Below are positions 20,762 to 31,788 of a stretch of DNA of 36,424 bases, in pieces (position 1 is the first letter of the stretch; each line of letters opens with the position of its first letter). The stretch comes from Oppiella nova (Eukaryota; Arthropoda; Arachnida; Sarcoptiformes; Oppiidae), in the NCBI GenBank assembly GCA_905397405.1, contig CAJPVJ010000143.1, positions 1-36,424 on the forward strand, given 5' to 3'. The notes beneath the pieces were generated by a model, which saw nothing but the letters and a program-made list of their open reading frames with translations, made no database searches and was not told the DNA's origin. Position numbers and translations under genes: made by a program.

Positions 20762-22099
20762 TTAAATTTTATTGCCCCTCGTTTGCAACATAATCACCGT
20801 ATAATTCAATACGAACGAAAAAATCTAAAATTAAAAAATGATAAATTATTAATAATTAATGTGAATTATAAATATACAATAATTACGGCAATAAGTGTGG
20901 ATTTATTGAGTGTAGCGAACCCTCCGATAGTGAACCCAAATGTACGCGTATTTCGCATAACATTCACAAATAATAGCCATTCCTTGTGCTCCCATTCCGA
21001 TAGCATATCCACATTCATATCGTCCAAAACGGACATAATGTCCCGTGTAAATGAGGTTTATGCAGGCGTATAATTTGTGCTCCGTTAGTTAACATACCGT
21101 GTGCTGCACGATGATTTTGAGTGGTGGTCCCGATGCGGCACATAGGCCCCGTGGAGCGAGTAATACCTGTATATGAATATGCAAAACATTATGTTGTAAA
21201 TGGTGTTAATCGTGTTGAAAGCCATTATCAAGCTTAATCTTTTATCAACTTCATTGATCGTATCGTTAATGGTGACAAACATTTGTTTGTATTCGTATAG
21301 GTTGTCCAACTTCCTGTGACCTAGTTCAAAGTATTAGGTATAAAAATTGTATTAACACATTGTTACATAAATATGACTAAACTTTATAAAATTTATAACT
21401 TGTAACAAAATTATAAGCACTGCTATATACAGAGAGTTATTTAAGAATATTTCAACCTGTTAATTTAATACTTGTAACACATTTTGATAGGTGTTTGTAT
21501 AAATAATCTAGCAAGTTTCCACAATACGCCGATACCGCCCACATAAATGTCGGTGCAATCCACGCCGTATACATTGTCACTAAAAACTCAAAGTTTCCTG
21601 CTAATATATATATACTAGATGTCGACTTAAGCATCAGGTACACGTCCATACATATAATAATGATAGTGTGTGACAACCAAATTGTAAAGATCCAGCACAA
21701 TTCAGCGTTAATTTTACGGGTCAATCCGGAATACATACGAAGCTTATAGTATACAATGCTACACAGATTGTAGCCATGACGATTTATAAAGTACACGATA
21801 TATGCCTTTTGTAATCTGACCAAGGTACTCAACACCAAAATTATGTATTGCGTAAATGAGCCACCAAAAAACTGACTCGTACTACCACTATTACCAAATG
21901 TTATATAATAGATCATGATCATTTCAAATGCCAATAATGAGCTTGCATTGTAATAACCGTAATATTTCCAGAATTTATTCACAAATAATCTGCCCTTGCT
22001 ATCATAATCAAATCCACCATACGGTAAGCCGGTAAGCCTATTGAACCAGACTATTGACCTGGATATGCGGGCAAAGTTATTATTTAAAAGATTTAGCAT
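20762..22099 (-). CDS. GR6: gustatory receptor-like 7TM protein
   Basis: Exons on the complement: 21457-22099 (643 bp), 20887-21320 (434 bp) and 20762-20824 (63 bp, stop TAA). The introns are phase 1 (ACAG|GTTGAA ... ACTAG|GTCACA) and phase 0 (GCC|GTAATT ... TTTTAG|ATTTTT). Exon 1 begins MLNLLNNNFARIS and carries LPYGGFDYDSKG. Exon 2 is broken in the middle only by block 5; lengths remain in frame, giving about 379 residues. The end has FTIGGFATLNKSTLIA, then IFSFVLNYTVIMLQTRGNKI, longer than in the other copies. It is over 90% like GR7. As a GR it would act in the plasma membrane of chemosensory neurons (family knowledge). Confidence 0.82.
21044..21170. other. 127-base in-place complement block 5 (GR6 exon 2)
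   Basis: The base-wise complement is identical to GR7 over 23711-23837. Both edges are at GR6/GR7 mismatches: C versus A on the left and A versus G on the right. Read this way, exon 2 is open throughout, and KCADIM joins smoothly to SVLDDMN. Confidence 0.92.
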
Positions 22100-23707
22100 G
22101 ATAAATTCATAGAAACACTGCTAATAAAATTATTAAAAATTAATGTTTTAAAAAAATAAATTTTATGAGCTTATGTTATTATTTAATGTATAAACAAGAA
22201 TTTGTAAATATTTTATTTAATCAATAGTTCATATTCATAACACATTTACGTAATAATGTATTTATTTATTTGTATCATACAATACTAGTATAACATATAA
22301 AAATGCATACTTGTATGATTTATTAATACATACATATTTATTAATGTTGTATAAATAATTATCTAACAACCTTTATTGATTTTAATATTTACATTGCATA
22401 TTTTCATACACCAATTTAATCAAATTAATTTGTTTTGTAATAATATATGTTGTTACCCTAAAATGTATACAACAAATAAAATTACTTAACTGATAAGTAA
22501 CTCAAATCAATAAATTCACAATAATTCTGAAAATGCACTATTGCAATATTATCAGTAAACATTATGTTTATATATCAATATAACAATTATTTTTATTGTA
22601 CTATAATTGTAGGCATATCACCATAATCAACTACTAGGTAAGCCTAAACTAGTTCATGTATGTAAGGTGCTTAAGTGCGAGTGTTATACCAGTACTTATA
22701 ATAATAATATAACTGTAAATATAAAAGTCTCGCCAAAACTCTTTACACTAGATTATTTAAATTAAATATATGTTAGGATTGAACTAGAACAAAATAAAAT
22801 TTTTTGCAACTATTGTTTTTAGGGACCATTACAACCATATGACCCTTTCCATCCAGATGTGAAGGGAACGGTATCCTGCAAATCAATATTTCCTATGAAT
22901 TTAATTTTTACAGGTAAAGGTGTAAAACAATAAGATTAATTAATTAAATGATAAATTAATTGCATAGGAAATATTGATTTACAGAATAGAGGGTTTGTTG
23001 TCCTTGATACACTATTCGTGCCAGCAAATGATTTTTAGTATTTTGAAAGATCTTTCGAACCCTGCTGAGAGAACCCAGATACATTGACCCATTGCTGAGA
23101 TAACTACGTCTAAAAATGTCAATTTTTGACATTTAAGGAATTTTTAAAAATCAACGGAGTAAAATTTCGACAAATCCAGAAATTACTTTTCTAGGAATTA
23201 CCTCGCGCATCATTTCCAAAAATCAGAACTTTAATATCACTTATAGTTTTTGTGATCTCAACATCCCATTCCCCATACCGTTCCCTTCACATCTGGATGG
23301 AAAGGGTCATATGGTTGTAATGGTCCCTAAAAACAATAGTTGCAAAAATTTTTATTTTGTTCTAGCTCAATCCTAACATATATTTAATTTAAATAATCTA
23401 GTAACAAGAGTTTTGGCGAGACTTTTATATAAGGTTTATTGTAATTGGAATATTATATTCCAATTTATTTAAGTATACCTATATATCAGTGTATTGGGCA
23501 TAATTAATTGTATTTCATAAAAATAGAATCATTACATTATATTATTTAGCTAAATCATATCCAATTCTTAAATAAAGGCATTAGTATGTGATTTATGTTT
23601 TGAATCACAAAAAATCTCCAATATTTTTTATAATAAATCAAAATATTAAATATTAATCTGTAATATTTATAAGAATTTTAATTTTTAATCCAAAATGTAT
23701 TTACATT
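22100..23707. other. Intergenic DNA between GR6 and GR7
   Basis: 22104-22720 aligns to 24800-25420 (upstream of GR7 toward NR-D), so this was once a receptor promoter region. The receptor that should follow is gone; the element at 22719-23430 stands in its place. 23431-23700 is unique AT-rich DNA with nothing recognised. Confidence 0.6.
22719..23430. mobile_element. Non-autonomous element with ~155 bp terminal inverted repeats
   Basis: The ends ATATAAAAGTCTCGCCAAAA and their reverse complement are inverted, and near-identity continues for about 155 bp through GACCATTACAACCATATGAC and CATCCAGATGTGAAGGG. The middle contains a second, nested inverted repeat (AATCAATATTTCCTATG near 22892 and CATAGGAAATATTGATT near 22964). 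It has no transposase frame. The site resembles AACTGTAAATATATAT at 25410, an apparent empty site on the left side. Family not assigned. Confidence 0.85.
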
Positions 23708-24794
23708 TTAAGCACATTTACTCCAAATACGTCCGCATATTAAACACGAGGCAATCAATTGTATGGCACACGACGTGCTACTAAAACTCACCACCAGGGC
23801 TACGCCGTGTATCCGGGGCACCTCGCTCATTATGGACAGTATGAATATGCAAAACATTATGTTGTAAATGGTGTTAATCGTGTTGAAAGCCATTATCAAG
23901 CTTAATCTTTTATCCACTTCATTGATCGTGTCGTTAATGATGACAAACATTTGTTTGTATTCGTATAGGTTGTCAAATTTTCTGTGACCTAGTTCAAAGT
24001 ATTAAGTATAAAATTTTATTAATACATTGTTACATAATATGAATAAACTTTATAAAATTTAAACACTGCTATATAAAGTTAGTTAATTAAAATATATTTT
24101 TACCTGTTACTTTAATACTTGTAACACATTTTGATAGGTGTTTGTATAAATAATCTAGCAAGTTTCCACAATACGCCGATACCGCCCACATAAATGTCGG
24201 TGCAATCCACGCCGTATACATTGTCACTAAAAACTCAAAGTTTCCTGNTGCAATCCACGCCGTATACATTGTCACTAAAAACTCAAAGTTTCCTGCTAAT
24301 ATATATATACTAGATGTCGACTTAAGCATCAGGTACACGTCCATACATATAATAATGATAGTGTGTGACAACCAAGTTGTAAAGATCCAGCACAATTCAG
24401 CGTTAATTTTACGGGTCAACCCGGAATACATACGAAGCTTATAGTATACAATGCTACACAGATTGTAGCCATGACGATTTATAAAGTACATGATATATGC
24501 CTTTTGTAATCTGACCAAGGTACTCAACACCAACATTATGTATTGCGTAAATGAGCCACCAAAAAACTCACTCGTACTACCACTATTACCAAACGTTATA
24601 TAATAGATCATGATCATTTCAAATGCCAAAAATGAGCTTGCATTGCAATAACCGTAATATTTCCAGAAATTATTCACAAATAATCTGCCCTTGCTATCAT
24701 AATCAAATCCGCCATACGTTAAGCCGGTAAACCTATTGAACCAGACTATTGACCTGGATATACGGCCAAAGTTATTATTTAAAAAGTTTAACAT
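23708..24794 (-). pseudogene. GR7: 3'-truncated gustatory receptor-like gene
   Basis: Exon 1 is complement 24104-24794. It is 691 bp including a 48-base assembly duplication at the N (24248); without it the length is 643, exactly that of GR6. Exon 2 starts at 23988 (CTAG|GTCACA) and is open until WSKCA, then stops at 23708. The segment with FTIGGFAALNKST and exon 3 is absent. DNA below 23708 is unrelated, so a real deletion or rearrangement removed helices 6-7. Exon 1 carries LTYGGFDYDSKG and the same helices as GR6. Without helix 7 it is unlikely to make a working receptor. It stands head-to-head with NR-D, with about 990 bp between start codons. Confidence 0.8.
24201..24295. other. N join with duplicated 47-base flanks
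   Basis: 24201-24247 is repeated exactly at 24249-24295 around the N at 24248. The 16-residue repetition it puts into GR7 (EFLVTMYTAWIA twice) is absent from GR6. This is typical of overlapping contig ends joined without merging. Confidence 0.92.
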
Positions 24795-25490
24795 GATAAA
24801 TTCATAGCCACACTGATAAAAAAAATTATTAAAAAGTAATGCTATAAAAAATAAATCTTATGAGCTTATGTTATTATTTAATGTATAAACAAGAATTAGT
24901 AAATATTTTATGTAATCAATAGTTCATATTCATAACACTTTTACGTAATAATGTATTTATTTATTTATATCATGCAATACTAGTATAACATATAAAAATG
25001 CATACATGTATCATTTATTAATGCATACATATTTATTAAAATTGTATAAATAAGTATCTAACAACCTTTATTAATTTTAATATTTACATTGCATATTTTC
25101 ATAGACCCATTTAAGCAAATTAATTTGTTTTGTAATAATATATGTTGTTACCCTAAAATGTATACAACAAATAAAATTACTTAACTGATAAGTAACTCAA
25201 ATCAATAAATTCACAATAATTCTGAAAATGCACTATTGCAATATTATCAGTAAACATTATGTTTATATATCAATATAACAATTATTTTTATGGTATCATA
25301 ATTGTACGCATATCCCCATAATCCCCATAATACTGTAAGTAAACCTAAACTAGTTCATGTATGTAAGGTGCTTAAGTGCGAGTGTTATACCCGTACTTAT
25401 AATAATAATATAACTGTAAATATATATATATTTGATACAGCTAGTATAATATAACTAAACAGTTAGTTTTACTGTTTGTGTTACGTCAAA

Positions 25491-25498
25491 AGTAACTT
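25491..25498 (+). promoter_or_regulatory. Conserved TTACGTCA element of NR-D
   Basis: 284 bp before the ATG, in the shared block with AGTAACTTATACAAAC. It lies between divergently transcribed GR7 and NR-D and could serve both. Confidence 0.5.
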
Positions 25499-25781
25499 AT
25501 ACAAACTTTATTATTTTATATCTATTACACTGATTAACGTTTAATAAACTCAATTCTAATGTTTATCTAATAAATTGGTTACCATGATACAAACTATGTT
25601 TCGTAAAATAAGACTACAATATATAATTTTTAACTTAAAAGAATGTCTCTTTTATATTTATTTCACCTTGGCATATGGCTATTATAAACATAAATAAATG
25701 TTTTTAAACATTTAAAAATATCATTAATAAAACTTTGTCTAAAATATTTAACAAAGGTAATTATTTATATAATAAATTGAA

Positions 25782-26166
25782 ATGAGTTTAAAAGGCAATA
25801 AATGTGACATATGTGGCGGAAATGCTTTTTGTAAGTAACATACAATTAACTAAAGTAATAAATATATGTTAATTAATTATTTCTGACCTAGGCAAAAACT
25901 TTGGAGCAGTATCATGCTACTCGTGTAAGGCATTTTTTAGGCGTAATGCGTTAAAACAAAAAGTATGTTTTTAAATAAAATAAAATAAATTAATTTTTAC
26001 TAAATATGTTTAAATTATATTTAGAAGTTTGTCTGTAATTTCGGAAACGATTGTATGATTGAAGTGAATACGAGACGATTTTGTATTAAGTGTCGACTCG
26101 ATAAATGCTATGCTATGGGAATGAATGAGGTATGACTTGTTAGCAATGTACTTTTAAAATAAATAA

Positions 26167-26210
<44 letters not shown>

Positions 26211-27651
26211 GACTATAGGCTTATATGTTGACGGAAGAGGAGAAAAGTTACCGTAAATTAAATGGCATTAGAAATAGGAAATGGAAACAAAAACCGAAAG
26301 TATCCGACAATACGGTTGACTCGACCACACAAACCAAAAATAATCAAATTTCGAGTTTAAGCTATACTTCTCACACAAACACTGGACACTCAACTATGGA
26401 TATCGAGAACAGAGTCACTACACAAACCATTGTTGAATGCTCTTCTAATCCATTGTTAAACTCAGTCATACCTATCAATAGACCGCTTATGGACTACAGA
26501 AACCAATTCAATGAATTAGAAGGTAGTAAACTACAGGAGCTATTGACAGCCAAATTGATATATACTGAGATATTTAAACCAATATCTGGGCAATCAATGG
26601 GAGATCTGACCACGATCCATTTCAAGGAACTTAAGCCTCAATTATTGGAGAGAAGTTTGAAAAATACAGTAACTTTTAGCCAAAGTTTACGTGAATTTAA
26701 TACAATTTGCCAAAACGATAGGATTTCGCTCATAAAGTACGGCTTTTATGAATTGTATTGCTTGCGATCCGTTGCTAGCTATGACCTGACTAATGAACAT
26801 TGGGCATTTGTTACGGTAAATTTATTTATTATTTACTTTAAATTTACTTTAAAATTTAAAAATATTATAGCTAACATAATAATAATATTATTATTATAAA
26901 TAACATAATATAATAATAATATTATTATTATAAATTATTTAGCATATTATGTAGTTAACGTAGATTAAGATTTATAGTCCTAAATTAATAGTGCTTGTAT
27001 TTTATAATTTAATAATGTTATATAAATTATGTTGTAAATTATTTTTACAAAATATCCCGTGTACTTTTCTAGGACACCAGGATAATAGTAATAATAGGTT
27101 TGGATATTATGAAGCAATTCAAACGAAACGCCTATAAGTTGTGCAAAAGGTTTATGAAAAACATATCCCGGGAGTGGGACTCCGATGATGTGGTGCTTAA
27201 CCTGGTATGTAAACCTTTATAAACTAGTATACTTTAATATTTAGTATAGTATTAAGTATATAAATAACGAATTTTAAATTTCATCAATGTTAATTATCAC
27301 ATAATAGTTAACGGCAATCATATTATATAACCCAAATCGACCGGACCTTATACACAGGGATAGTGTCAAGTATGTTGTGATTGCCAAGTATTTTGCAATA
27401 TATGTATGTATTTTTAAAATATTTTTTTAATGTTTAATAGGTATCAACAGCTGTTATATCAGTATTTACTTCAAAGATATTTATTATTGAGATATCGGAG
27501 TGAATCCGAAGCACAATATAAATACACAAAACTTATGAATACTTTACGGGATTTGAAAGTGTTTTCACAAATACAGAGACTTAATATCCGGGAACTGAAT
27601 GCCGATATATTATACTATAATGTATTGAAAGAGGTTTTTGATAACAAATAA
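25782..27651 (+). CDS. NR-D: complete HR96-like nuclear receptor (408 aa)
   Basis: Exons 25782-25830, 25892-25962, 26025-26129, 26219-26815, 27073-27204, 27308-27369 and 27441-27651; all are GT-AG and in phase. The DNA-binding domain has CDICGGNAF, CYSCKAFFRR (again Tyr in the P-box) and CNFGNDCMIEV...CIKC. Finger 2 differs from the others: IEVNTRRF replaces IDVKTRKF. The ligand-binding domain is diverged from NR-A, NR-B and NR-C in its first half, with a segment around FKELKPQLLERSLKNTVTF, but keeps NDRISLIKYG, NPNRPDLIHRDS and the C-terminal VLKEVFDNK. The AATAAA at 27646-27651 overlaps the stop codon and could be the poly(A) signal. NR-D and NR-E form one subgroup. Expected role: nuclear ligand-controlled transcription factor. 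Confidence 0.92.
26172..26208 (+). repeat. (CT)n tract before NR-D exon 4
   Basis: A CT run next to the acceptor GACTATAG|GCTTAT, in the same position as in every paralogue. Confidence 0.9.
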
Positions 27652-27814
27652 AGACCATGAATACATTTACTAATATTGTATAAATTATACATAAGAATTG
27701 CACCTGAATCAAACAATACGAAAACATGACCTAATTCATGTATATACTGTAAATGACTAGTAATTAAGTTTAAAACATTATAAAGAATTTATAAAACGTT
27801 ACATACAATACTAC

Positions 27815-28195
27815 CAATATTGTAACCATGGCGGTTTACAAAGTACATGATATAGTTTTTTTCTAATCTGACCAAGCAACCTGCTAGGTTGTAGTCATTC
27901 TTTAAACAATTTATAAAATATCTGTTAAGCAGACAAGTAATGAATTATATTTGAATTGTGATTAGGCTTAAATCATAGTGTAGCTATTAGGGCTAAAATT
28001 ATATAGCAATATTAATTATGAAACATTTGTATACCCATGATGTCCTTCTGGCCAAGCTCAATTTGTAATATTTGTAACCCAGACCATGAAAATAGTTTGC
28101 GACTTTATATGCCAAACGTTATACCTGTGAACGTATTTAATTACACTATTGACCTTGATATACGGACAAAGTTAATATTTATAAAATTTAACATG
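27815..28195 (-). pseudogene. Decayed GR exon 1 upstream of NR-E
   Basis: Minus-strand remnants of GR6/GR7 exon 1. About 27818-27890 matches the segment around LVRLQKAYIMYFINRHGY, and about 28040-28195 matches the first 60 codons, including the start region (AAATTTAACATG). Many indels and substitutions, no open frame and no exon 2. It keeps the head-to-head GR/receptor layout. Confidence 0.75.
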
Positions 28196-28922
28196 ATAAA
28201 TTCAAAGAAACAAATCTAATATCATAAAAATTGTACACAATAAATAGTAATATGATATAAATAAATCCTATTGATTAAATTAAAATTTATTTTACAAACC
28301 AGAATTAATTAATATTTTATTCAATTAATGTGATATGTCAATTTAATAATGTGTATTAATGAAAATCTTACTTAATATTAATTTATTTATATCATACAAT
28401 AGTAATAAATTTTATAAATATAAATAATGTTATAACAATTGTTAGTGATTTTGATGTTAACATTAAATATTTTTATACATTAAATGAATCAACTTAATTT
28501 TTATTAAATTAATTATTTGCTTTAAAAGTATATCTGATAGGTATACTGTATACACGTAAGTTATATGTAAAGTTTGAAGCAATATTGTAAGATTAAGATT
28601 AAAGCTTTTTTCTAATACACTTATCGAAATATCCTATTAGGTATTATATGATAAGTTAAATTACTAAGCTAAAATATATAAATAACTTAAATCAGTGAAT
28701 TCCCAATAACTTTTAAAATGCACCCTATTTGCAATCTTATCATCAATACGTTTGTTTATTGTCTTGATCATTTAATTATATTTATTATTATCATCGGAAT
28801 TGCACCAAAATCACCGTATTAAGTAAACTAGTTCATGATAACTGACCTTAAGTGCAAATATTATACGTGTACTTATAATAATAATTCAGGTAGTTTAAAA
28901 ATAGTTAGCTTTCCAGTTGGTG

Positions 28923-28930
28923 TTACGTCA
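28923..28930 (+). promoter_or_regulatory. Conserved TTACGTCA element of NR-E
   Basis: 306 bp before the ATG, followed by AATATAACTTGTTCAAAC as in NR-A, NR-B and NR-D. Confidence 0.5.
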
Positions 28931-29143
28931 AATATAACTTGTTCAAACTTTATTATCCGATGTCTAGTGCACTGCCTAACATTTAGCAACTTTGATTGTA
29001 TTGTTTATTTAATCACAATATTATCAGGATACATATTTTATTACGTTTGATACTGTAACAATTTTCAACTTAAGTGGATGGCCTATATACCATATATCCC
29101 CTATAAATATTTACTTTGCCCTGGCACATTGTTATCAAAAACA

Positions 29144-29151
29144 TATAAATA
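29144..29151 (+). promoter_or_regulatory. Putative TATA box of NR-E
   Basis: CATATAAATAGAAG, 92 bp before the ATG, matching NR-C. Confidence 0.55.
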
Positions 29152-29235
29152 GAAGTTTCTAAAAATTTAAAAATTCATTAATAAAACATTGTTTAAAATA
29201 TTTAGCAAAGCTAATAATTTTTATAATAAGTTGCC

Positions 29236-29624
29236 ATGAGCTTAAAAAGCATTAAATGTGATATATGTGGCGCAAAGGCTTATTGTAAGTAGGGTACCAT
29301 ATACGAAAATAATAACTATATAATAATCATTAATTTCTGACCTAGGCAATAACTTTGGCGCATTGTCGTGCATACTCGTGTAAAGCATTTTTCAAGCGTA
29401 ATGTGTTAAAACAAAAAGTATTTATTTAATTAATAACTTACAATATTGTAAACAAATAAATGAATGTTTTGGTTATAATTAGAAGTTTGTCTGCAATTTC
29501 GGAAATAACTGTACGATTGATGTCAAGACCAGAAGATTTTGTATTAAGTGTCGACTCGACAAATGCTATGCTATGGGAATGAATGAAGTATGACTTGTTA
29601 GCAATGTACTTTTAAAATAAATAA

Positions 29625-29674
<50 letters not shown>

Positions 29675-30951
29675 GTAGGCTTATATGTTGACCGCAGAGG
29701 AGAAAAGTTACCGTAAATTCAATGGCATTAGGAATAGGAAACAAAAACCGAAAGAATCCGATAATACGGTTGACTCGACCACACAAACCAAAAAGAAGCA
29801 AAAGATTTGGAGTTTAAGCTATACTTCTCACACAAACACTGGAGACTCAACTATGGATATCGAGAACCGATTCACTATACAAACCATAGTTGAAAAATCT
29901 GGTAATCTATGGCTAAACTCAGTCATACCTATGCGGCGACCGCTATTGGACTATAGAAACCAATTCAATGAATTAGAGTTCAATAAACTACGGGAGCTAT
30001 TGACTGCCAAATTGGTATATAGCGAGACATTTAAACCAGTACCTGGACAATCAAAAACAAAATATATCATGGTCCATTTAAAGCAATTTAAACCTGTGTT
30101 ATTTAAGAAACACTTGAAACATACCATAACCTTTAGCCAAGGTTTGCGTGAATTTAATACAATTTGCGAAAACGATAGGATTTCACTCATAAAGTACAGC
30201 TGTTTGGAGTTGTTTTATATGCGATCTGTTGCTAACTATGACCTGGCTAATGAACGTTGGACATTTGTTAAGGTAAATTAATTTATTATTAGCTGGTGTC
30301 AATTAAAAAATATTTTGTTGTAATAATAGTGCTTGTATTTTATAATCTAATAACGTTAAATAATTTTTACAAAATAATCTATGTACTTTTCTAGGACACC
30401 AAGACAATAGTAATGATAGGTTTGGATATTATGAAGCAATTCAAACGAAACGCCTATAAGTTGTGCAAAAGGTTTATGAAAAACATATCCCGGGAGTGGG
30501 ACTCCGATGATGTTGTGCTTAACCTGGTATGTAAACATGTTTATTAAAAACTGATTTATTGACTAGTATAACTAATGAATTTAAAATTTAATCAATGTCA
30601 ATTACCACATAACAGTTAACCGCAATCATATTATATAACCCAAATCGGCCGGACCTTATACACAGGGATAGTGTCAAGTATGTTGTGATTGTCAAGTATT
30701 TTTGTATTTAAAAAAGTATTTTATTTTAAATGTTGAGTAGATATCAACAGCAGTTGTATCGGTATTTACTTCAAAAATATTTATTATTGAGATATCGGAG
30801 TGAATCCGAAGCCCACTATAAATACACAAAACTTATGAATACATTAAGGGATTTGAAAGTGTTGTCACAAATACAGAGACTTAATATCCGGGAACTGAAT
30901 GCCGATATTTTACACTACGGAGTGTTGAAAGAGGTTTTTGATAACAAATAA
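29236..30951 (+). pseudogene. NR-E: HR96-like nuclear receptor with a one-base insertion
   Basis: Exons 29236-29284, 29346-29417, 29483-29587, 29679-30272, 30395-30526, 30616-30677 and 30741-30951. Exon 2 is 72 bp where all paralogues have 71: an extra A at about 29372 (TCGTGCATACTCG against TCGTGCTACTCG) shifts the frame inside the P-box, and TAA follows within three codons. All other exons are intact with correct splice sites. The ligand-binding domain closely matches NR-D (NPNRPDLIHRDS; C-terminal VLKEVFDNK). Because nothing else has decayed, this is either a very young pseudogene or a sequence error. If the base is spurious the product is a normal receptor of about 407 residues. Confidence 0.82.
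29631..29670 (+). repeat. (CT)n tract before NR-E exon 4
   Basis: A CT run of about 40 bases before the acceptor GACTGTAG|GCTTAT. Confidence 0.9.
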
Positions 30952-31788
30952 GACCATGTATATATTTACTAATATTGTATAAATTATACATAATGTATAT
31001 GTAATTAACTACTATACATCATACTATGAGATTTGTAATATAATTCTTTATTAATTTAAAATTATTGTAAAACTAACAAAATATTTACATTATAATGGCT
31101 ATTTATTAAACTGTTTTGAAATATAAAATTTAAATTATGATAACTATATAATAAAATTACATATTTAAATATAACTTGCATCACTTTTTCCACCTATACG
31201 AATTTTATTATGAACTAGATATATTTTGTATTTCATTGCAGTTCAGTGAAAAGTTTTCTTACAGTCAAATAAGCCGTTAATAGATTACTTATATTTATAT
31301 TACTGTATGTAGTTATAATGAGTGCGGGTCTATTGACCTAAAAACCAATTGACCTAAACTTAAATAACTTAATGACCAGTAGGTAAATATACCTGATGAC
31401 CAGTGTAAAATGTTCCCCTTGACCTAACCTAACCTTACCTATCCTTACAATGGTCAAAAGTCTATTGGTCATTAAGTTATTTAAGTTTAGGTCAATTTGC
31501 CNCCTTGACCTAACCTAACCTTACCTATCCTTACAATGGTCAAAAGTCTATTGGTCATTAAGTTATTTAAGTTTAGGTCAATTTGCCAGTTCCCGTTATA
31601 ATAGTAATGATTTGCAAAGGATTTAAATTTTTTATTACATATACAGTACAGTACTTTGCTGTACAATGACAAACATTTTTAATAAAAATAATTATTTTAA
31701 TATAATATAATTATATGGCATTTTTTGTGATTATTTTTCACAAAAGTACATTGCATTTTAATCAAGGAAAATTAGTTAAGCAACAAAC
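30952..31788. other. Intergenic DNA with inverted repeat and N join
   Basis: AT-rich. At 31348-31378 the run TTGACCTAAACTTAAATAAC is the start of an inverted repeat whose partner is 31466-31496, a short foldback of about 150 bp. 31417-31501 (85 bases, including CCTAACC repeats) is repeated exactly at 31503-31587 around the N at 31502, as expected from unmerged contig ends. No gene seen. Confidence 0.8.

Larger units (their letters stand above)
28196..29235. other. Promoter region of NR-E
   Basis: Gene-free. It aligns in pieces to the regions upstream of NR-D and NR-C (AAATGCACC, GTAAACTAGTTCATG, TTAAGTGCAAATATTATACG). An open frame at 28835-29050 lies within this non-coding homology and is not a gene. 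Confidence 0.6.

Noticed and set aside
20753-21073. Plus-strand frame over the GR6 3' end
   Set aside because: It runs antisense through GR6 exons 3 and 2 and ends inside complement block 5.
28835-29050. 71-residue open frame upstream of NR-E
   Set aside because: It aligns with the non-coding promoter DNA of NR-B, NR-C and NR-D, where it is not open.
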